A stretch of DNA of 64,000 bases, taken from the NCBI GenBank assembly GCA_949299515.1, contig CASGAP010000008.1, positions 17,472-81,471 on the forward strand, in the 5' to 3' direction. Positions 55,084 to 63,908 of this stretch are shown here, piece after piece. The stretch is from an uncultured Desulfovibrionaceae bacterium (lineage in GTDB: Bacteria; Desulfobacterota; Desulfovibrionia; Desulfovibrionales; Desulfovibrionaceae). A model generated the notes under the pieces. It saw only the letters and a program-made list of their open reading frames with translations. It had not been told where the DNA came from and did not search any database. The position numbers were made by a program, and so were the translations under genes. Each line of letters starts with the position of its first letter. Position 1 is the first letter of the stretch.

Positions 55084-55235
55084 TCCTTTAAAACAGCAGC
55101 CGACCAATTTACCGGCACTTTTTTTATTGCCGTTCCTGCTGTGCTGCAAATTATTGCTATTAATTCACTTGCAAAAACAAACAAAAACGCATAAAATTTT
55201 TTTTAGGCTTTTTTATAAGTTTTAGAGGAAAATTT

Positions 55236-55958
55236 ATGAACAAAACCATTTCCTATGTCCCTTTATACCAGCAAGTAAAAAAAGATATTTTAAAACGGAT
55301 AGTTGCCGGAGATTGGTCACCCGGCAGCTTTTTACCTAACGAATTTGTACTTGCAGAACAATACGGGGTCAGCCAGGGAACTCTGCGCAAAGCATTAAAC
55401 GAACTTACTGCCGAAAAATATCTGGTTCGCTACCAAGGAAAAGGAACCGCCGTAGCTGTGGTTGAGGACGATACTTACCTGTTCCCCTTTTTTTTCCTTT
55501 CCCGCAGAGATAACAAGCACATTCCGCCGGTTTCGCAAATCAACAGCATTGCCAAGATAAAAGCTACAAAAGAAATTGCCTTTCGTTTACAAATTGATGA
55601 AAACGACGATGTGCTGGAAATAAAAAGAGTCAGAATTTTGGACAATGAAAGCGTTATCAATGAAACAGTATATATTTCATTAAAAATAACCGGTGACATT
55701 GCTTTTGAAAACAATCAGCTTCCAAACACGCTTTATGTTCATTATCAGCACAAGTGCGGCATACGTATACATAGGGTTACGGAAGACATTGAAGCGGTTA
55801 TGCCCGATGCTGACGATGTAAAAAAGCTCAACATTCACAAAAATCATCCGCTTATGAAAGTCTGCCGTACATCGTTTGACGTGCAGGAAAGAATTGTAGA
55901 ATACCGCATCAGCAAGATCAATACGCAAAATTATATTTATCATGCCAGTTTAAAATAA
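55236..55958 (+). CDS. GntR-family (HutC/UTRA) transcriptional regulator
   Basis: 240 residues. N-terminal GntR winged helix (about 8-75: PLYQQVKKDILKRIVAGDW, LPNEFVLAEQYGVSQGTLRKALNEL) and C-terminal UTRA ligand domain (about 90-235, with RVRILDNESVINETVYISL). GntR repressors of the HutC subfamily bind sugar acids, hydroxy acids and similar ligands. AGAGGAAAA precedes the ATG. It is placed before the suyAB-like genes and its presumed operator recurs three times within 3 kb, so it is taken as the local regulator; the inducer is probably the sulfonate or a derivative. Confidence 0.92.
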   Translation: MNKTISYVPLYQQVKKDILKRIVAGDWSPGSFLPNEFVLAEQYGVSQGTLRKALNELTAEKYLVRYQGKGTAVAVVEDDTYLFPFFFLSRRDNKHIPPVSQINSIAKIKATKEIAFRLQIDENDDVLEIKRVRILDNESVINETVYISLKITGDIAFENNQLPNTLYVHYQHKCGIRIHRVTEDIEAVMPDADDVKKLNIHKNHPLMKVCRTSFDVQERIVEYRISKINTQNYIYHASLK

Positions 55959-55960
55959 AA

Positions 55961-55987
55961 AAAGGTAAAAAAATTTACCTTTTTTTA
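55961..55987 (+). terminator. Terminator after gntR
   Basis: AAAAAGGTAAA and TTTACCTTTTT form an 11-bp stem with a short A loop, then T-run. It separates gntR from the suyA promoter. Confidence 0.8.
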
Positions 55988-56024
55988 TTCGATTCTTCAG
56001 ACAGAAAAATTTAGCAAAATACGG

Positions 56025-56054
56025 TTGACAATCTTATATAAGATATAGTATATA
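56025..56054 (+). promoter_or_regulatory. suyAB promoter with perfect GntR operator
   Basis: TTGACA (56025-56030), 18 nt, TATATA (56049-56054). The perfect 14-bp palindrome ATCTTATATAAGAT (56031-56044) starts directly after the -35 and fills the spacer, a layout for steric repression. Confidence 0.75.
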
Positions 56055-56105
56055 AAACACACAACAACAAAAAATTTGCGTTGCAAAAAATACAAGGAGT
56101 CCACC

Positions 56106-56390
56106 ATGTCTATCGACTTTTTGGTACATGAAGCAGGTGACGGAATCGGTGTTGTAGCCGTAGAAGGCATCAAAGCCGGTCAAGAGCTTACCGGCTGGAT
56201 TATGCAGGAAGATCAAACCATCACCATTAAAGTATTAAACGATATTCCCATAGGACATAAAATTGCCCTTAAAAATTTTGCCGTTGGCGATACCGTAATA
56301 AAATACGGCACAGACATCGGCAAAGTTGTAGCTCCGATAAAAAAAGGTGAGCATTTACACGTACATAACGTAAAAACAAAAAGGTGGTAA
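56106..56390 (+). CDS. suyA: UxaA/SAF-type small subunit, putative (R)-sulfolactate sulfo-lyase subunit alpha
   Basis: 94 residues from the ATG at 56106 (AAGGAG upstream). It is a SAF-domain protein like the N-terminal part of altronate dehydratase (UxaA): [21 protein letters not shown] and the final [14 protein letters not shown]. In two-subunit members such as SuyAB the alpha subunit is this short. SuyAB splits (R)-3-sulfolactate to pyruvate and sulfite in the cytoplasm. The TKRW ending and the neighbouring large subunit, TRAP transporter and TauE exporter favour SuyA over altronate or galactarate dehydratase, but sequence comparison is needed. The large subunit starts 5 nt after its stop. 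Confidence 0.7.
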   Translation: MSIDFLVHEAGDGIGVVAVEGIKAGQELTGWIMQEDQTITIKVLNDIPIGHKIALKNFAVGDTVIKYGTDIGKVVAPIKKGEHLHVHNVKTKRW

Positions 56391-56395
56391 GCAAT

Positions 56396-57556
56396 ATGAA
56401 TTCAACATTTATGGGATATCGCCGTGAAAACGGCCGTGTCGGTGTCCGCAACCATGTCATCATACTGCCCCTTGATGACCTGTCAAATTCCGCGTGCCAG
56501 GCCGTAGCCAACAATGTTGCAGGAACACTGGCAATCGTTCATCCCTACGGACGCCTTCAGTTCGGCGAAGATTTGGAACTGCATTTCCGTACACTTATCG
56601 GAGCGGGAAGCAACCCGAATGTAGCGGCAGCCATAGTAATCGGCATTGAAAAAGAATGGACCAACAAAATAGTAGAAGGCATTGCCAAAACAGGAAAACC
56701 CGTTTTTGGTTTCGGCATTGAACAACACGGTGATATTAACACTATAGCCATGGCAAGCCGCAAAGCCAAAGAATTAGTACAGTGGGCAAGCCAAATCCAA
56801 CGTGTCGAATGTCCTGTCAATGAACTGTGGGTTTCTTGCAAATGCGGAGAATCCGATACAACTTCCGGCATTGCCTCCTGCCCGACGGTAGGCAATGCTT
56901 TTGACAAATTATGGAAAAACGGCAATACCCTGCTTTTTGGCGAAACCACAGAACTCACAGGCGGGGAACATTTGGTTGCCGCCCGCTGCAAAAATGAAGA
57001 AGTACGCAAACAATTCCAAGCATTTTTTGACCGTTATGCCGAAATTGTCGACAAACACAAAACAAGCGACCTTTCAGAATCTCAGCCGACAAAAGGAAAT
57101 ATTGAAGGCGGCTTAACGACCATTGAAGAAAAAGCCCTCGGAAACATACAAAAAATCGGCAAAGAATGCATAGTGGAAGGCTGCCTGGAAAAAGCTTATG
57201 CCCCCACAGGCCCGGGACTTTGGTTTATGGACTCATCATCAGCCGCGGCTGAAATGATTACGTTAGCGGCCGCAGCCGGTTTTGTTGTCCATTTCTTCCC
57301 TACCGGCCAAGGAAACATTATCGGCAACCCAATTGTGCCGGTCATAAAGCTTTCCGCAAATCCCCGCACGGTACGTACCATGGAAGAACATATTGATGTA
57401 GACGTTTCCGGTTTACTGCGGCGTGAAATGAATCTTGACCAAGCAGGGGACCTGCTGCTGGAAATGATGGAAAAAACCGTCAACGGCAGACTCACCAGTG
57501 CTGAAGTATTAAAACATCAAGAATTTGTTATGACAAGACTCTACGAAAGTGCATAA
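56396..57556 (+). CDS. suyB: UxaA-type large subunit, putative (R)-sulfolactate sulfo-lyase subunit beta
   Basis: 386 residues from the ATG at 56396. It matches the C-terminal UxaA/altronate-dehydratase catalytic domain: [19 protein letters not shown] at the start, [18 protein letters not shown] and a C-terminal [23 protein letters not shown] cut at GNIIGNP. Iron-dependent dehydratase chemistry on hydroxy acids is known for the family; SuyB uses a related beta-elimination to release sulfite. Length equals that of SuyB (about 388). Part of a two-gene operon with suyA, under the GntR operator, with its own terminator. Alternatives: a two-part sugar-acid dehydratase. Confidence 0.7.
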   Translation: MNSTFMGYRRENGRVGVRNHVIILPLDDLSNSACQAVANNVAGTLAIVHPYGRLQFGEDLELHFRTLIGAGSNPNVAAAIVIGIEKEWTNKIVEGIAKTGKPVFGFGIEQHGDINTIAMASRKAKELVQWASQIQRVECPVNELWVSCKCGESDTTSGIASCPTVGNAFDKLWKNGNTLLFGETTELTGGEHLVAARCKNEEVRKQFQAFFDRYAEIVDKHKTSDLSESQPTKGNIEGGLTTIEEKALGNIQKIGKECIVEGCLEKAYAPTGPGLWFMDSSSAAAEMITLAAAAGFVVHFFPTGQGNIIGNPIVPVIKLSANPRTVRTMEEHIDVDVSGLLRREMNLDQAGDLLLEMMEKTVNGRLTSAEVLKHQEFVMTRLYESA

Positions 57557-57584
57557 AACCACTGCTCCCTAAAAACCCCTTAAT

Positions 57585-57614
57585 AAAAGACGGAGCAATT
57601 CCGTCTTTTATTTT
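57585..57614 (+). terminator. Terminator of the suyAB operon
   Basis: AAAAGACGGA (57585-57594) and TCCGTCTTTT (57600-57609) pair perfectly, 5-nt loop, then ATTTT. It ends the suyAB unit 460 bp before the TRAP operon. Confidence 0.88.
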
Positions 57615-58077
57615 CAAGCAACAAGGCAGCCGTCCCCTTCAAATACAGGCCGCATTGTGAACAATATCTTTTATTAAATATTGCTCTTTTCCGAAACTCT
57701 ATAAGCAGTTATCTGTCAATCCTGCCATTAACAGCCAAAAATGCATATTAAATATTGTGAAACAATACACAAAAAAACAAACCAGTCTTGTATCCGGCAT
57801 TTTCATTACTGAAGCAAGACAAACATAAAAGTTTCTTTTGCCATGCAGCCCATTTTAAACAAAATAAAACATTTTATTCTATTATTATAATAAATTAGCA
57901 CAACATATCAAACGTAGTCATATAAAAAAAAATATACTGATTATCACAAAAATTTTGTTTTAAATATTGACATTTATATTTATACGTACTAAAAAGAATT
58001 TAAAAGCATTATTAATTATATCTTATATAAGATACTATTCATAAGACATATAAACACAATATAAAACGGAGGACTTT
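57615..58077 (+). promoter_or_regulatory. Control region of the TRAP operon with perfect GntR operator
   Basis: No gene is seen. The perfect palindrome ATCTTATATAAGAT is at 58020-58033, identical to the suyA operator, 44 nt before the dctP start. A TTGACA at 57967-57972 has no well-placed -10; TACTAT (58033-58038), next to the operator, is a possible -10 with a weak -35. GGAGG precedes the ATG at 58078. Confidence 0.65.
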
Positions 58078-59061
58078 ATGAGAAAATTAACAATCTTAAG
58101 CTTTGTTTTTGCACTGCTTTTTTCTGCTTCCGGCGCAATAAACGCTGAAGCTGCCACAACCATTAAAATCGCTCACCCCAACGTTCCCATTCATCCGGAA
58201 GCACAAGCATTTGAATTGTTCAAAAAAGAACTTGAAAAGCGTTCCAACGGTGAATTTAAAGTCGTTATTTATGACAGTTCAAAATACGGCAACCACGATG
58301 CCGTTCTGCAGGGACTGACCATGGGTGTTCTCCAAATGGGTGCAGACTCTCCGGCAAACTTTTCCGTTTTCAGCGAAAAATTAATAACTTTTGACCTGCC
58401 CTTCCTTTTCAGTTCTTATGAACACGCAGACAAAATCATTAACGGCAAAATCGGTGCCGAACTCGGACAAACACTTGAGAAAAACGGCGTAACCTGCCTC
58501 GGTTATTTTGAAATCGGATTTAGACAGATTTTCAGCAACCGTCCGATACGCAGCCTCGAAGATGCGAAAGATTTAAAAATCCGCGCCACGGCAGCAAAAA
58601 CTCACCTTGCTTTCCTGCAGAGCCTTGGCATGAACCCCACTCCTATCGCCTGGGGCGAAGTATACACCACCCTGCAGCAAAAAACCGTTGACGGTGTTGA
58701 TATCGACTTAAACCTCGGCTACTTCAACAAATTCCACGAAACAACACCGTACGTTACACTGACCAACTCCGTTTATTGCCCGCACTTGGTATTGATTAAC
58801 ACAAAATTCTGGAACAAGCTTACCGACCAGGAAAGACAATGGATTAAAGAATCTTTTGATGTTGCTAAAGCTTTCAACATTAAAACAAACCGCGAAAATG
58901 AAGCAAAAATTATTGAAAAGATGAAAAGTGAAGGCGTTGAAGTGATCGAACTAACTCCAGAAGAAAGACAGCGCTGGATCGATGCAAGCAAAGGCATATA
59001 CGACAAATTCAAAGACACTGTTGACATGGAAAAAGTAACGGAAATTCAAAATCTCAAATAA
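58078..59061 (+). CDS. dctP: TRAP transporter periplasmic substrate-binding protein (DctP)
   Basis: 327 residues. Signal peptide (about 1-25, cleavage after INAEA), then a DctP fold. The ligand Arg lies in LKIRATAAKTHLAF, followed by PTPIAWGEVYTTLQQKTVDGVD, the typical TRAP signature. Such receptors bind C4-dicarboxylates, 2-keto or hydroxy acids and sulfonates. Given the neighbours, sulfolactate or a related sulfonate is the probable ligand (inference). First gene of the operon under a GntR operator. Confidence 0.95.
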   Translation: MRKLTILSFVFALLFSASGAINAEAATTIKIAHPNVPIHPEAQAFELFKKELEKRSNGEFKVVIYDSSKYGNHDAVLQGLTMGVLQMGADSPANFSVFSEKLITFDLPFLFSSYEHADKIINGKIGAELGQTLEKNGVTCLGYFEIGFRQIFSNRPIRSLEDAKDLKIRATAAKTHLAFLQSLGMNPTPIAWGEVYTTLQQKTVDGVDIDLNLGYFNKFHETTPYVTLTNSVYCPHLVLINTKFWNKLTDQERQWIKESFDVAKAFNIKTNRENEAKIIEKMKSEGVEVIELTPEERQRWIDASKGIYDKFKDTVDMEKVTEIQNLK

Positions 59062-59076
59062 AGCTTGATAGAAAAT

Positions 59077-59105
59077 AAGGAATAAGAACTTCGTTCTTAT
59101 TCCTT
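59077..59105 (+). other. Intercistronic hairpin between dctP and dctQ
   Basis: AAGGAATAAGAAC (59077-59089) and GTTCTTATTCCTT (59093-59105) form a perfect 13-bp stem with a 3-nt loop. Without a U-run it is more likely a stability/processing element favouring dctP over the membrane genes. GGAG of dctQ follows directly. Confidence 0.8.
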
Positions 59106-59120
59106 ACCTTAGGAGTTGCC

Positions 59121-59621
59121 ATGCTCAATTTTATAAATAAAATTGATGAAAACCTGTCAGCAATCCTCTTGGGCGCAATGACGGTTGTAACAGTTATTCA
59201 AATTATCTTCAGATATTTTATTTCCTATTCCCTGTCCTGGCCTGAAGAATTGGGAAGATTTCTTTTTATTGCGGCAGTTTATATTGGTTCAAGCTATGCA
59301 GAAAAAGACGACAAACATTTAGCTATTACCATTTTAAGAACAAATGCCGGCAAATGGTGCGCAAAATATATTCCCGTTATAGCGGAAATAGTCAATATAG
59401 TTTTTTGTGCTTTTATGACGTGGTGGGGCATTCTCATGACTGAGTTTGTTTATGAATCCAACCAACTGGCTCCGGCATTGCTTATTCCAATGTATTTTAT
59501 TTATGCCGTCATTCCTTTTGGCATGGGGTGCATGACAATTCGTGCCGTCAATAATTTACGAAAATTTTTATACAATATAAAACACAATCTTCCACACAAT
59601 AACGAAAAAGCCGAGGTATAA
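59121..59621 (+). CDS. dctQ: TRAP transporter small membrane subunit (DctQ)
   Basis: 166 residues, four membrane helices (about 12-35, 48-65, 85-110, 130-150). The motif FRYFISYSLSWPEELGRFLFIAAVYIGSSYAEKDDKHLAI, with SWPEELGRF in its middle, is typical of DctQ. It helps form the permease with DctM. GGAG precedes the ATG and the stop is 2 nt before dctM. Confidence 0.93.
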   Translation: MLNFINKIDENLSAILLGAMTVVTVIQIIFRYFISYSLSWPEELGRFLFIAAVYIGSSYAEKDDKHLAITILRTNAGKWCAKYIPVIAEIVNIVFCAFMTWWGILMTEFVYESNQLAPALLIPMYFIYAVIPFGMGCMTIRAVNNLRKFLYNIKHNLPHNNEKAEV

Positions 59622-59623
59622 AA

Positions 59624-60895
59624 ATGGAATTGCCTATTATTTTAGCCATTATTACGCTTATAGTCTGCTTAATACTCAGTATTCCCATCGGTGTTTCAAT
59701 CGGAGCTTGTGTTGCCGTTGCCGTAGTTTCAGGAGATTTGCCCGTTGAATTTTTAATGCAAAAAATGTTTACGTCTCTTGATTCGTTTCCGCTTCTTGCT
59801 GTTCCTTTCTTTATTTTGGCAGGGGAAATCATGCAAAAAGGAAGCATGGCCCAAGCATTGCTGAACATTTCCCGATGCCTGGTCGGCCATATCACCGGAG
59901 GCATGGCTCACGTTTCCATATTAACCTGTATGTTTTACGGTGCATTGTCCGGCTCCGGACCGGCCACAGTTGCAGCCGTTGGCGGCATTATGATCCCCGC
60001 CATGAAAGACGACGGCTATCCCGAAGACTTTTCCACCGCAGTAAACACTTCTGCAGGCTGCCTCGGCATCATGATACCGCCGTCAGTCCCTTTGATTATT
60101 TACGGCACAACCGCCAACGTTTCAGTCGGAGATTTATTCATTGCGGGCATAGTGCCGGGTATTTTTGTCGGTATCTTTTTAATGATGATGAGCTGGTATT
60201 TGGCAAAAAAACGCAAGTATGGCAATGTCATTGAAAAAGCTTCCTGCCGTGATACGTTTAACGCCCTGCATGAAGCAAAATATGCACTTTTGGTTCCCGT
60301 TATTGTTCTCGGCGGCATTTACGGCGGCATCACAACCCCTACCGAAGCCGGCGCAATTGCGGTTGTTTATGCATTTTTGGTTGAATTTTTTGTATTAAAA
60401 ACCCTTACTCTCAAAAGAATAATTGAAATTTTCAAAAGCGCTGCAATTACCAATGCCGCAATTTTTATTGTAGTTGCCACAGCTACCGCATTCGGACAGC
60501 TGCTGATGATTTATTCCGTTCCGGATTTGCTGGTCGAAGCATTGTCCGGCTTTGCTTCAAACAAGTATTTGCTCTTGTTCATTATTCTTATTTTCCTTCT
60601 CATTATGGGAACATTTATGGATGCCTTGGCAAACATTCTTATTCTGACACCGCTTTTGCAGCCGCTTTTGGTAAATGCCGGCGTTGATATGACGCATTTT
60701 GGCATTATCATGATTGTTGCCTGCGCCATGGGCTTTTTAACTCCTCCTGTAGGCGTTAACCTCTTTGTAGGCTGCGGAATTTCAGGCATGAGCATCGAAA
60801 AACTCAGCTATGCGGTTCTGCCGTTCCTGTTTGCAATGTTTGTAGCATTACTGTTCCTTACCTATATTCCGACATTAAGCTTAATCTTATTATAG
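59624..60895 (+). CDS. dctM: TRAP transporter large membrane subunit (DctM)
   Basis: 423 residues with about twelve helices. TRAP DctM features: VPFFILAGEIMQKGSMAQALLN, GALSGSGPATVAAVGGIMIPAM (the Ser/Gly-rich sodium/substrate hairpin) and ILTPLLQPLLVNAGVDMTHFGI near the second hairpin. It catalyses sodium-coupled uptake from DctP. Fused dctQM does not occur here. Ten nt before the 414-residue gene. Confidence 0.96.
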   Translation: MELPIILAIITLIVCLILSIPIGVSIGACVAVAVVSGDLPVEFLMQKMFTSLDSFPLLAVPFFILAGEIMQKGSMAQALLNISRCLVGHITGGMAHVSILTCMFYGALSGSGPATVAAVGGIMIPAMKDDGYPEDFSTAVNTSAGCLGIMIPPSVPLIIYGTTANVSVGDLFIAGIVPGIFVGIFLMMMSWYLAKKRKYGNVIEKASCRDTFNALHEAKYALLVPVIVLGGIYGGITTPTEAGAIAVVYAFLVEFFVLKTLTLKRIIEIFKSAAITNAAIFIVVATATAFGQLLMIYSVPDLLVEALSGFASNKYLLLFIILIFLLIMGTFMDALANILILTPLLQPLLVNAGVDMTHFGIIMIVACAMGFLTPPVGVNLFVGCGISGMSIEKLSYAVLPFLFAMFVALLFLTYIPTLSLILL

Positions 60896-60905
60896 CGAGG
60901 CTACC

Positions 60906-62150
60906 ATGAACACCACCGCAACATTTTCCGCAATACCTCTGCAGCCCGCAAAGCTGGCGCTTTTCGGTCATAACGGTGTTGCCCATGCAGTAAGCCACTT
61001 AGGTTTTCAGCAGGACGATTCCGTAGGTTTTGCACAGCTTTTTAACATCCTGTGCAAGGCAATCCCCATGGATACAACTGTTCGGTCAATCAAAACGGAA
61101 GGAAATAATATTACCGTCGAACTGGCCTCCGGGGAAAAAGGAAGCGCAGCCGTCAACAGGGGCATAGCAAAATATGAACGGGAACTTTTAAAACATTCCG
61201 AAGGTCTGTGCGATCTTTCGCCGCAGCATTTTGCCATCCGCACGTTCGGAAGAATTTACGGACAAGGCATAAGCGAAGCCTGTACAGCTTTAAACCTTGC
61301 CTATTCAAGAGCCATTCTCAACACAGTGCGCAAATTCTGGCCCGAAACGATGCATGATTTTGACAACGTTCCGAACAGCTGCGGCGAGTTTTTAGCCGGG
61401 TGTATCTTGATTAATGATATTCCTGTCTGCTGGATGCTTACAATAAATTCCTCCGAAGGCGGAATAGGCCCAAACGAAGATTCAGAAGGCAATATTCCCG
61501 TCGGCAACAAAGGCATTATCATGGAAAAGCTCGGTATGCGCAAAATTCCTTCTCTGATTTTAGAAGGAAAAGCCTATGTGCCGGCGCTGAAAGACCAAAT
61601 AAAAGCAACAAGCTTTTTCCTGCGCTGGCATAAAGACAGTGACAACAGAATTGTCGGAAACGCCATGGTAAATGCCGCCCAAGCCCTTAACCTGCCGTAT
61701 ATGGTCATTGACACTGCCTATGCCCGAAACGACCCCTATCTTGTAAACGAAAGCCGGCGCGTAGGAAAAAAATTAATTGAACTTGGCGAACAATACATGA
61801 AATGCGAAACATCTGCACAACGCGTCAGCATAGCTTACGAAGTTGCCAAAATAGCCTCGGAAGATTTTGGAGGAAGCATTTTCATGAGCGACAAAATCTA
61901 TCAAACCGTTGCAGGCGGGGGGCTTTTTCCGGGACTTTCTGCCGTATTGTCCATCATAGTCCCCGAAGAGCATATCAGCCAAAACCACCAAATTGTGTAT
62001 GAAAGAAGCGATACGGACAACGGATGTATCCTTATTGTCAAAACGCTTGAAAATATCATGCAAAATTACCAGGAAGCAATAGATGAGCTGAACGCAAGAA
62101 CTTTGCACACATCCCCATCCACCCTCCTTGATTGGACAATCCCTAACTGA
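60906..62150 (+). CDS. Protein of unrecognised family in the sulfonate TRAP operon
   Basis: 414 residues, no signal peptide or membrane helix, so cytoplasmic. Notable segments: FGHNGVAHAVSHLGF near the start (three His within 11 residues), NVPNSCGEFLAGCILIND in the middle, GPNEDSEGNIPVGNKG, and VAGGGLFPGLSAVLSI near the end. The Gly-rich and His/Cys/Glu-rich stretches look enzyme-like, but I know no family with this pattern. AGCGAGG precedes the ATG and the gap to dctM is 10 nt, so it is co-expressed with the transporter under GntR control. It could be a racemase, dehydrogenase or other processing step for the imported sulfonate; this is only a guess from context. Confidence 0.7.
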   Translation: MNTTATFSAIPLQPAKLALFGHNGVAHAVSHLGFQQDDSVGFAQLFNILCKAIPMDTTVRSIKTEGNNITVELASGEKGSAAVNRGIAKYERELLKHSEGLCDLSPQHFAIRTFGRIYGQGISEACTALNLAYSRAILNTVRKFWPETMHDFDNVPNSCGEFLAGCILINDIPVCWMLTINSSEGGIGPNEDSEGNIPVGNKGIIMEKLGMRKIPSLILEGKAYVPALKDQIKATSFFLRWHKDSDNRIVGNAMVNAAQALNLPYMVIDTAYARNDPYLVNESRRVGKKLIELGEQYMKCETSAQRVSIAYEVAKIASEDFGGSIFMSDKIYQTVAGGGLFPGLSAVLSIIVPEEHISQNHQIVYERSDTDNGCILIVKTLENIMQNYQEAIDELNARTLHTSPSTLLDWTIPN

Positions 62151-62177
62151 AAAAGTGCCGTATACCGGCACTTTTTC
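62149..62177 (+). terminator. Terminator after the TRAP operon
   Basis: GAAAAAGTGCCG pairs with CGGCACTTTTTC around a TATAC loop, with T-rich 3' side. It separates the 414-residue gene from tauE, though read-through is possible because tauE starts only 22 nt later. Confidence 0.8.
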
Positions 62178-62198
62178 CTATAAAAAACGGAATATGCA

Positions 62199-62924
62199 AT
62201 GGAATATGCCATTATTTTGCTGGCATGGGTTTTCGGCGGATTTATCAACAATATTACAGGAATGGGCGGCGCCATTGTTGCAATGCCCATCATGACCCTT
62301 GTTCTGCCCATAAACATAGCCATTCCCGTCAGCTGCATCTGCGGCGCCGTTATCTGCACATACCTTACTGTATCGCATATAAAATATGTTGACTTTAAAA
62401 CATTGCTTCCTCTCACTGCGGGCTGCATACCCGGAGTTTGGGCCGGGGTTGCCATTTTGCTCCATGTTCCGGCAGACTTTCTGCAGATAGGCATCGGCCT
62501 GTTTCTTATTCTCTACTGCCTGTGGCAGTATTACAGCAGGTTGATTGCCAAACATAAAGAAAATATCTGCCTTGCTCTGATCACGGGATTTTTTTCGGGA
62601 GTATCAAATTCATCTATATCTTTTGGCGGTCCGCCTGCCTACGCCTACTCTATTTATGTTGGCTGGGACAGAAACAAAGCCATAGGAACAATCAGCTTTT
62701 TTTACTGCCTGCTGTCAGTTGTGACTATATACAAACAGGCTGAAGCAGGACTTTTTACGCAAGAAATTTTTTATCTTACTCTTTCCGCACTTATCGGCAT
62801 GGGAACAGGAATCTTGCTGTCCGCACCGGTAATAAAAAAAATCACCAATGCAAACTACAGAATTTTGCTTATTATAACCATTTTCATTTCAGGTACTGTA
62901 TGCATTCTGCAGGGTCTCTTATAA
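62199..62924 (+). CDS. TauE/SafE-family membrane exporter (putative sulfite/sulfonate exporter)
   Basis: 241 residues, seven to eight membrane helices. TauE/SafE features are GGFINNITGMGGAIVAMPIM at the start and its internal echo GFFSGVSNSSISFGGPPAYAYSI. Members near sulfonate genes are thought to export sulfite or sulfoacetate. The ribosome site before the ATG (ACGGAATATGCA) is weak. It follows the TRAP operon by 49 bp and could run from partial read-through. Sulfite export would fit SuyAB, which releases sulfite, unless all sulfite is respired. Confidence 0.85.
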   Translation: MEYAIILLAWVFGGFINNITGMGGAIVAMPIMTLVLPINIAIPVSCICGAVICTYLTVSHIKYVDFKTLLPLTAGCIPGVWAGVAILLHVPADFLQIGIGLFLILYCLWQYYSRLIAKHKENICLALITGFFSGVSNSSISFGGPPAYAYSIYVGWDRNKAIGTISFFYCLLSVVTIYKQAEAGLFTQEIFYLTLSALIGMGTGILLSAPVIKKITNANYRILLIITIFISGTVCILQGLL

Positions 62925-63795
62925 TCTGCAGTTTCTCCTGTAAGCGGCAAAACTCTGCAACACGTTTATAGATTAAAGATTCCGCCCGTTAGTGCTGTCT
63001 AAAATTTTACTTTTATTACCCTATTCAAATTTCAGATTATAATTTCGCTGTTCTTCGACATAGTTATGCTTTATGCCCTTTTTTATTTTATAAAAATACA
63101 TTAAAATTTTAACCTGCTCCTTACAGCCAAATCATAACTTCTCAACTCGGTTATTTTGCTGTAAAAAATCCGGATAAAAAACATTGAACAATTCAGGCAC
63201 GCCGCATACGGATTATCATAACCTTATTTATTATTCTATATTAATATCAACATTAAAACAGTATTTCCTTGTTCCGAACAGAACAAAGTTTTTATCAAAT
63301 ACCAATTTTGTTTTTGGCATATGCCGCTTTTCGGCTGTCAGGGCGAAATAGCATCAATATCGAAAAACAGCATTTTTGCAAAAATTTAACGCATTTTTTG
63401 CAGAAAGCGAGAGCAAAGACAGTGTAAAACCGTCAAAATTCAATAACGCTCAGAAACAGTAATGCATACATTACAAACAGCCGAAAAAAACTTCGGGAAA
63501 ATCAGTACATTAAAAAAAGTCTAGACTTTTTTATTACAATTTTGTTATTCAGTTTCATTGCATATTGAAATGATTGAAAAAAATTTACGAAATGCAAAAA
63601 AAATTTTAACATTTTTTTACTTTTTCAACTATTTGATATTATTTGATATTTTTTTAATAAATTTGAAATTTATTTTCATTTTTTATGCAAGCTACCGTTT
63701 TTTTTAGAAATTTTACAAATGACTAAAAACAATATAAAAAGAACATACTCAGAAAATTTTACACTATTGTCATATATACGGTTAAGGGGGAACTT
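62925..63795. other. AT-rich non-coding region with a 20-bp palindrome
   Basis: 870 bp without gene features. A perfect dyad, A6-GTCTAGAC-T6, is at 63513-63532. The 16-nt sequence TTAAAAAAAGTCTAGA (63510-63525) is identical to one upstream of flgM (39362-39377). Confidence 0.5.
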
Positions 63796-63900
63796 ATGAA
63801 TAACAATATTTGTAAGTGGGGAAATTCACACAAACAGACCTTATTATATAAAGTAAAAAATAGGCTCTTGACTAGCATCTCATATAGATATTATAAATAA
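63796..63900 (+). CDS. Short ORF with strong ribosome site, function unknown
   Basis: 34 codons from an ATG preceded by AAGGGGGAAC at good spacing. The peptide begins MNNNICKWGNSHKQ and is otherwise Lys/Tyr/Leu-rich. It may be a leader peptide, a truncated gene or chance. The stop codon is just before the inverted repeat at 63880-63908. Confidence 0.35.
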   Translation: MNNNICKWGNSHKQTLLYKVKNRLLTSISYRYYK

Positions 63901-63908
63901 CTATATGA
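63868..63908 (+). promoter_or_regulatory. Promoter-like sequence with inverted repeat at the window end
   Basis: TTGACT (63868-63873) with TTATAA (63891-63896) at a 17-nt spacing. TCATATAG (63880-63887) and CTATATGA (63901-63908) form an 8-bp inverted repeat across the -10. It would drive a gene beyond the window. Confidence 0.35.

Noticed and set aside
63796..63900. MazE/AbrB antitoxin based on KWGNS
   Set aside because: Only five residues match; the following sequence does not continue like an AbrB fold.
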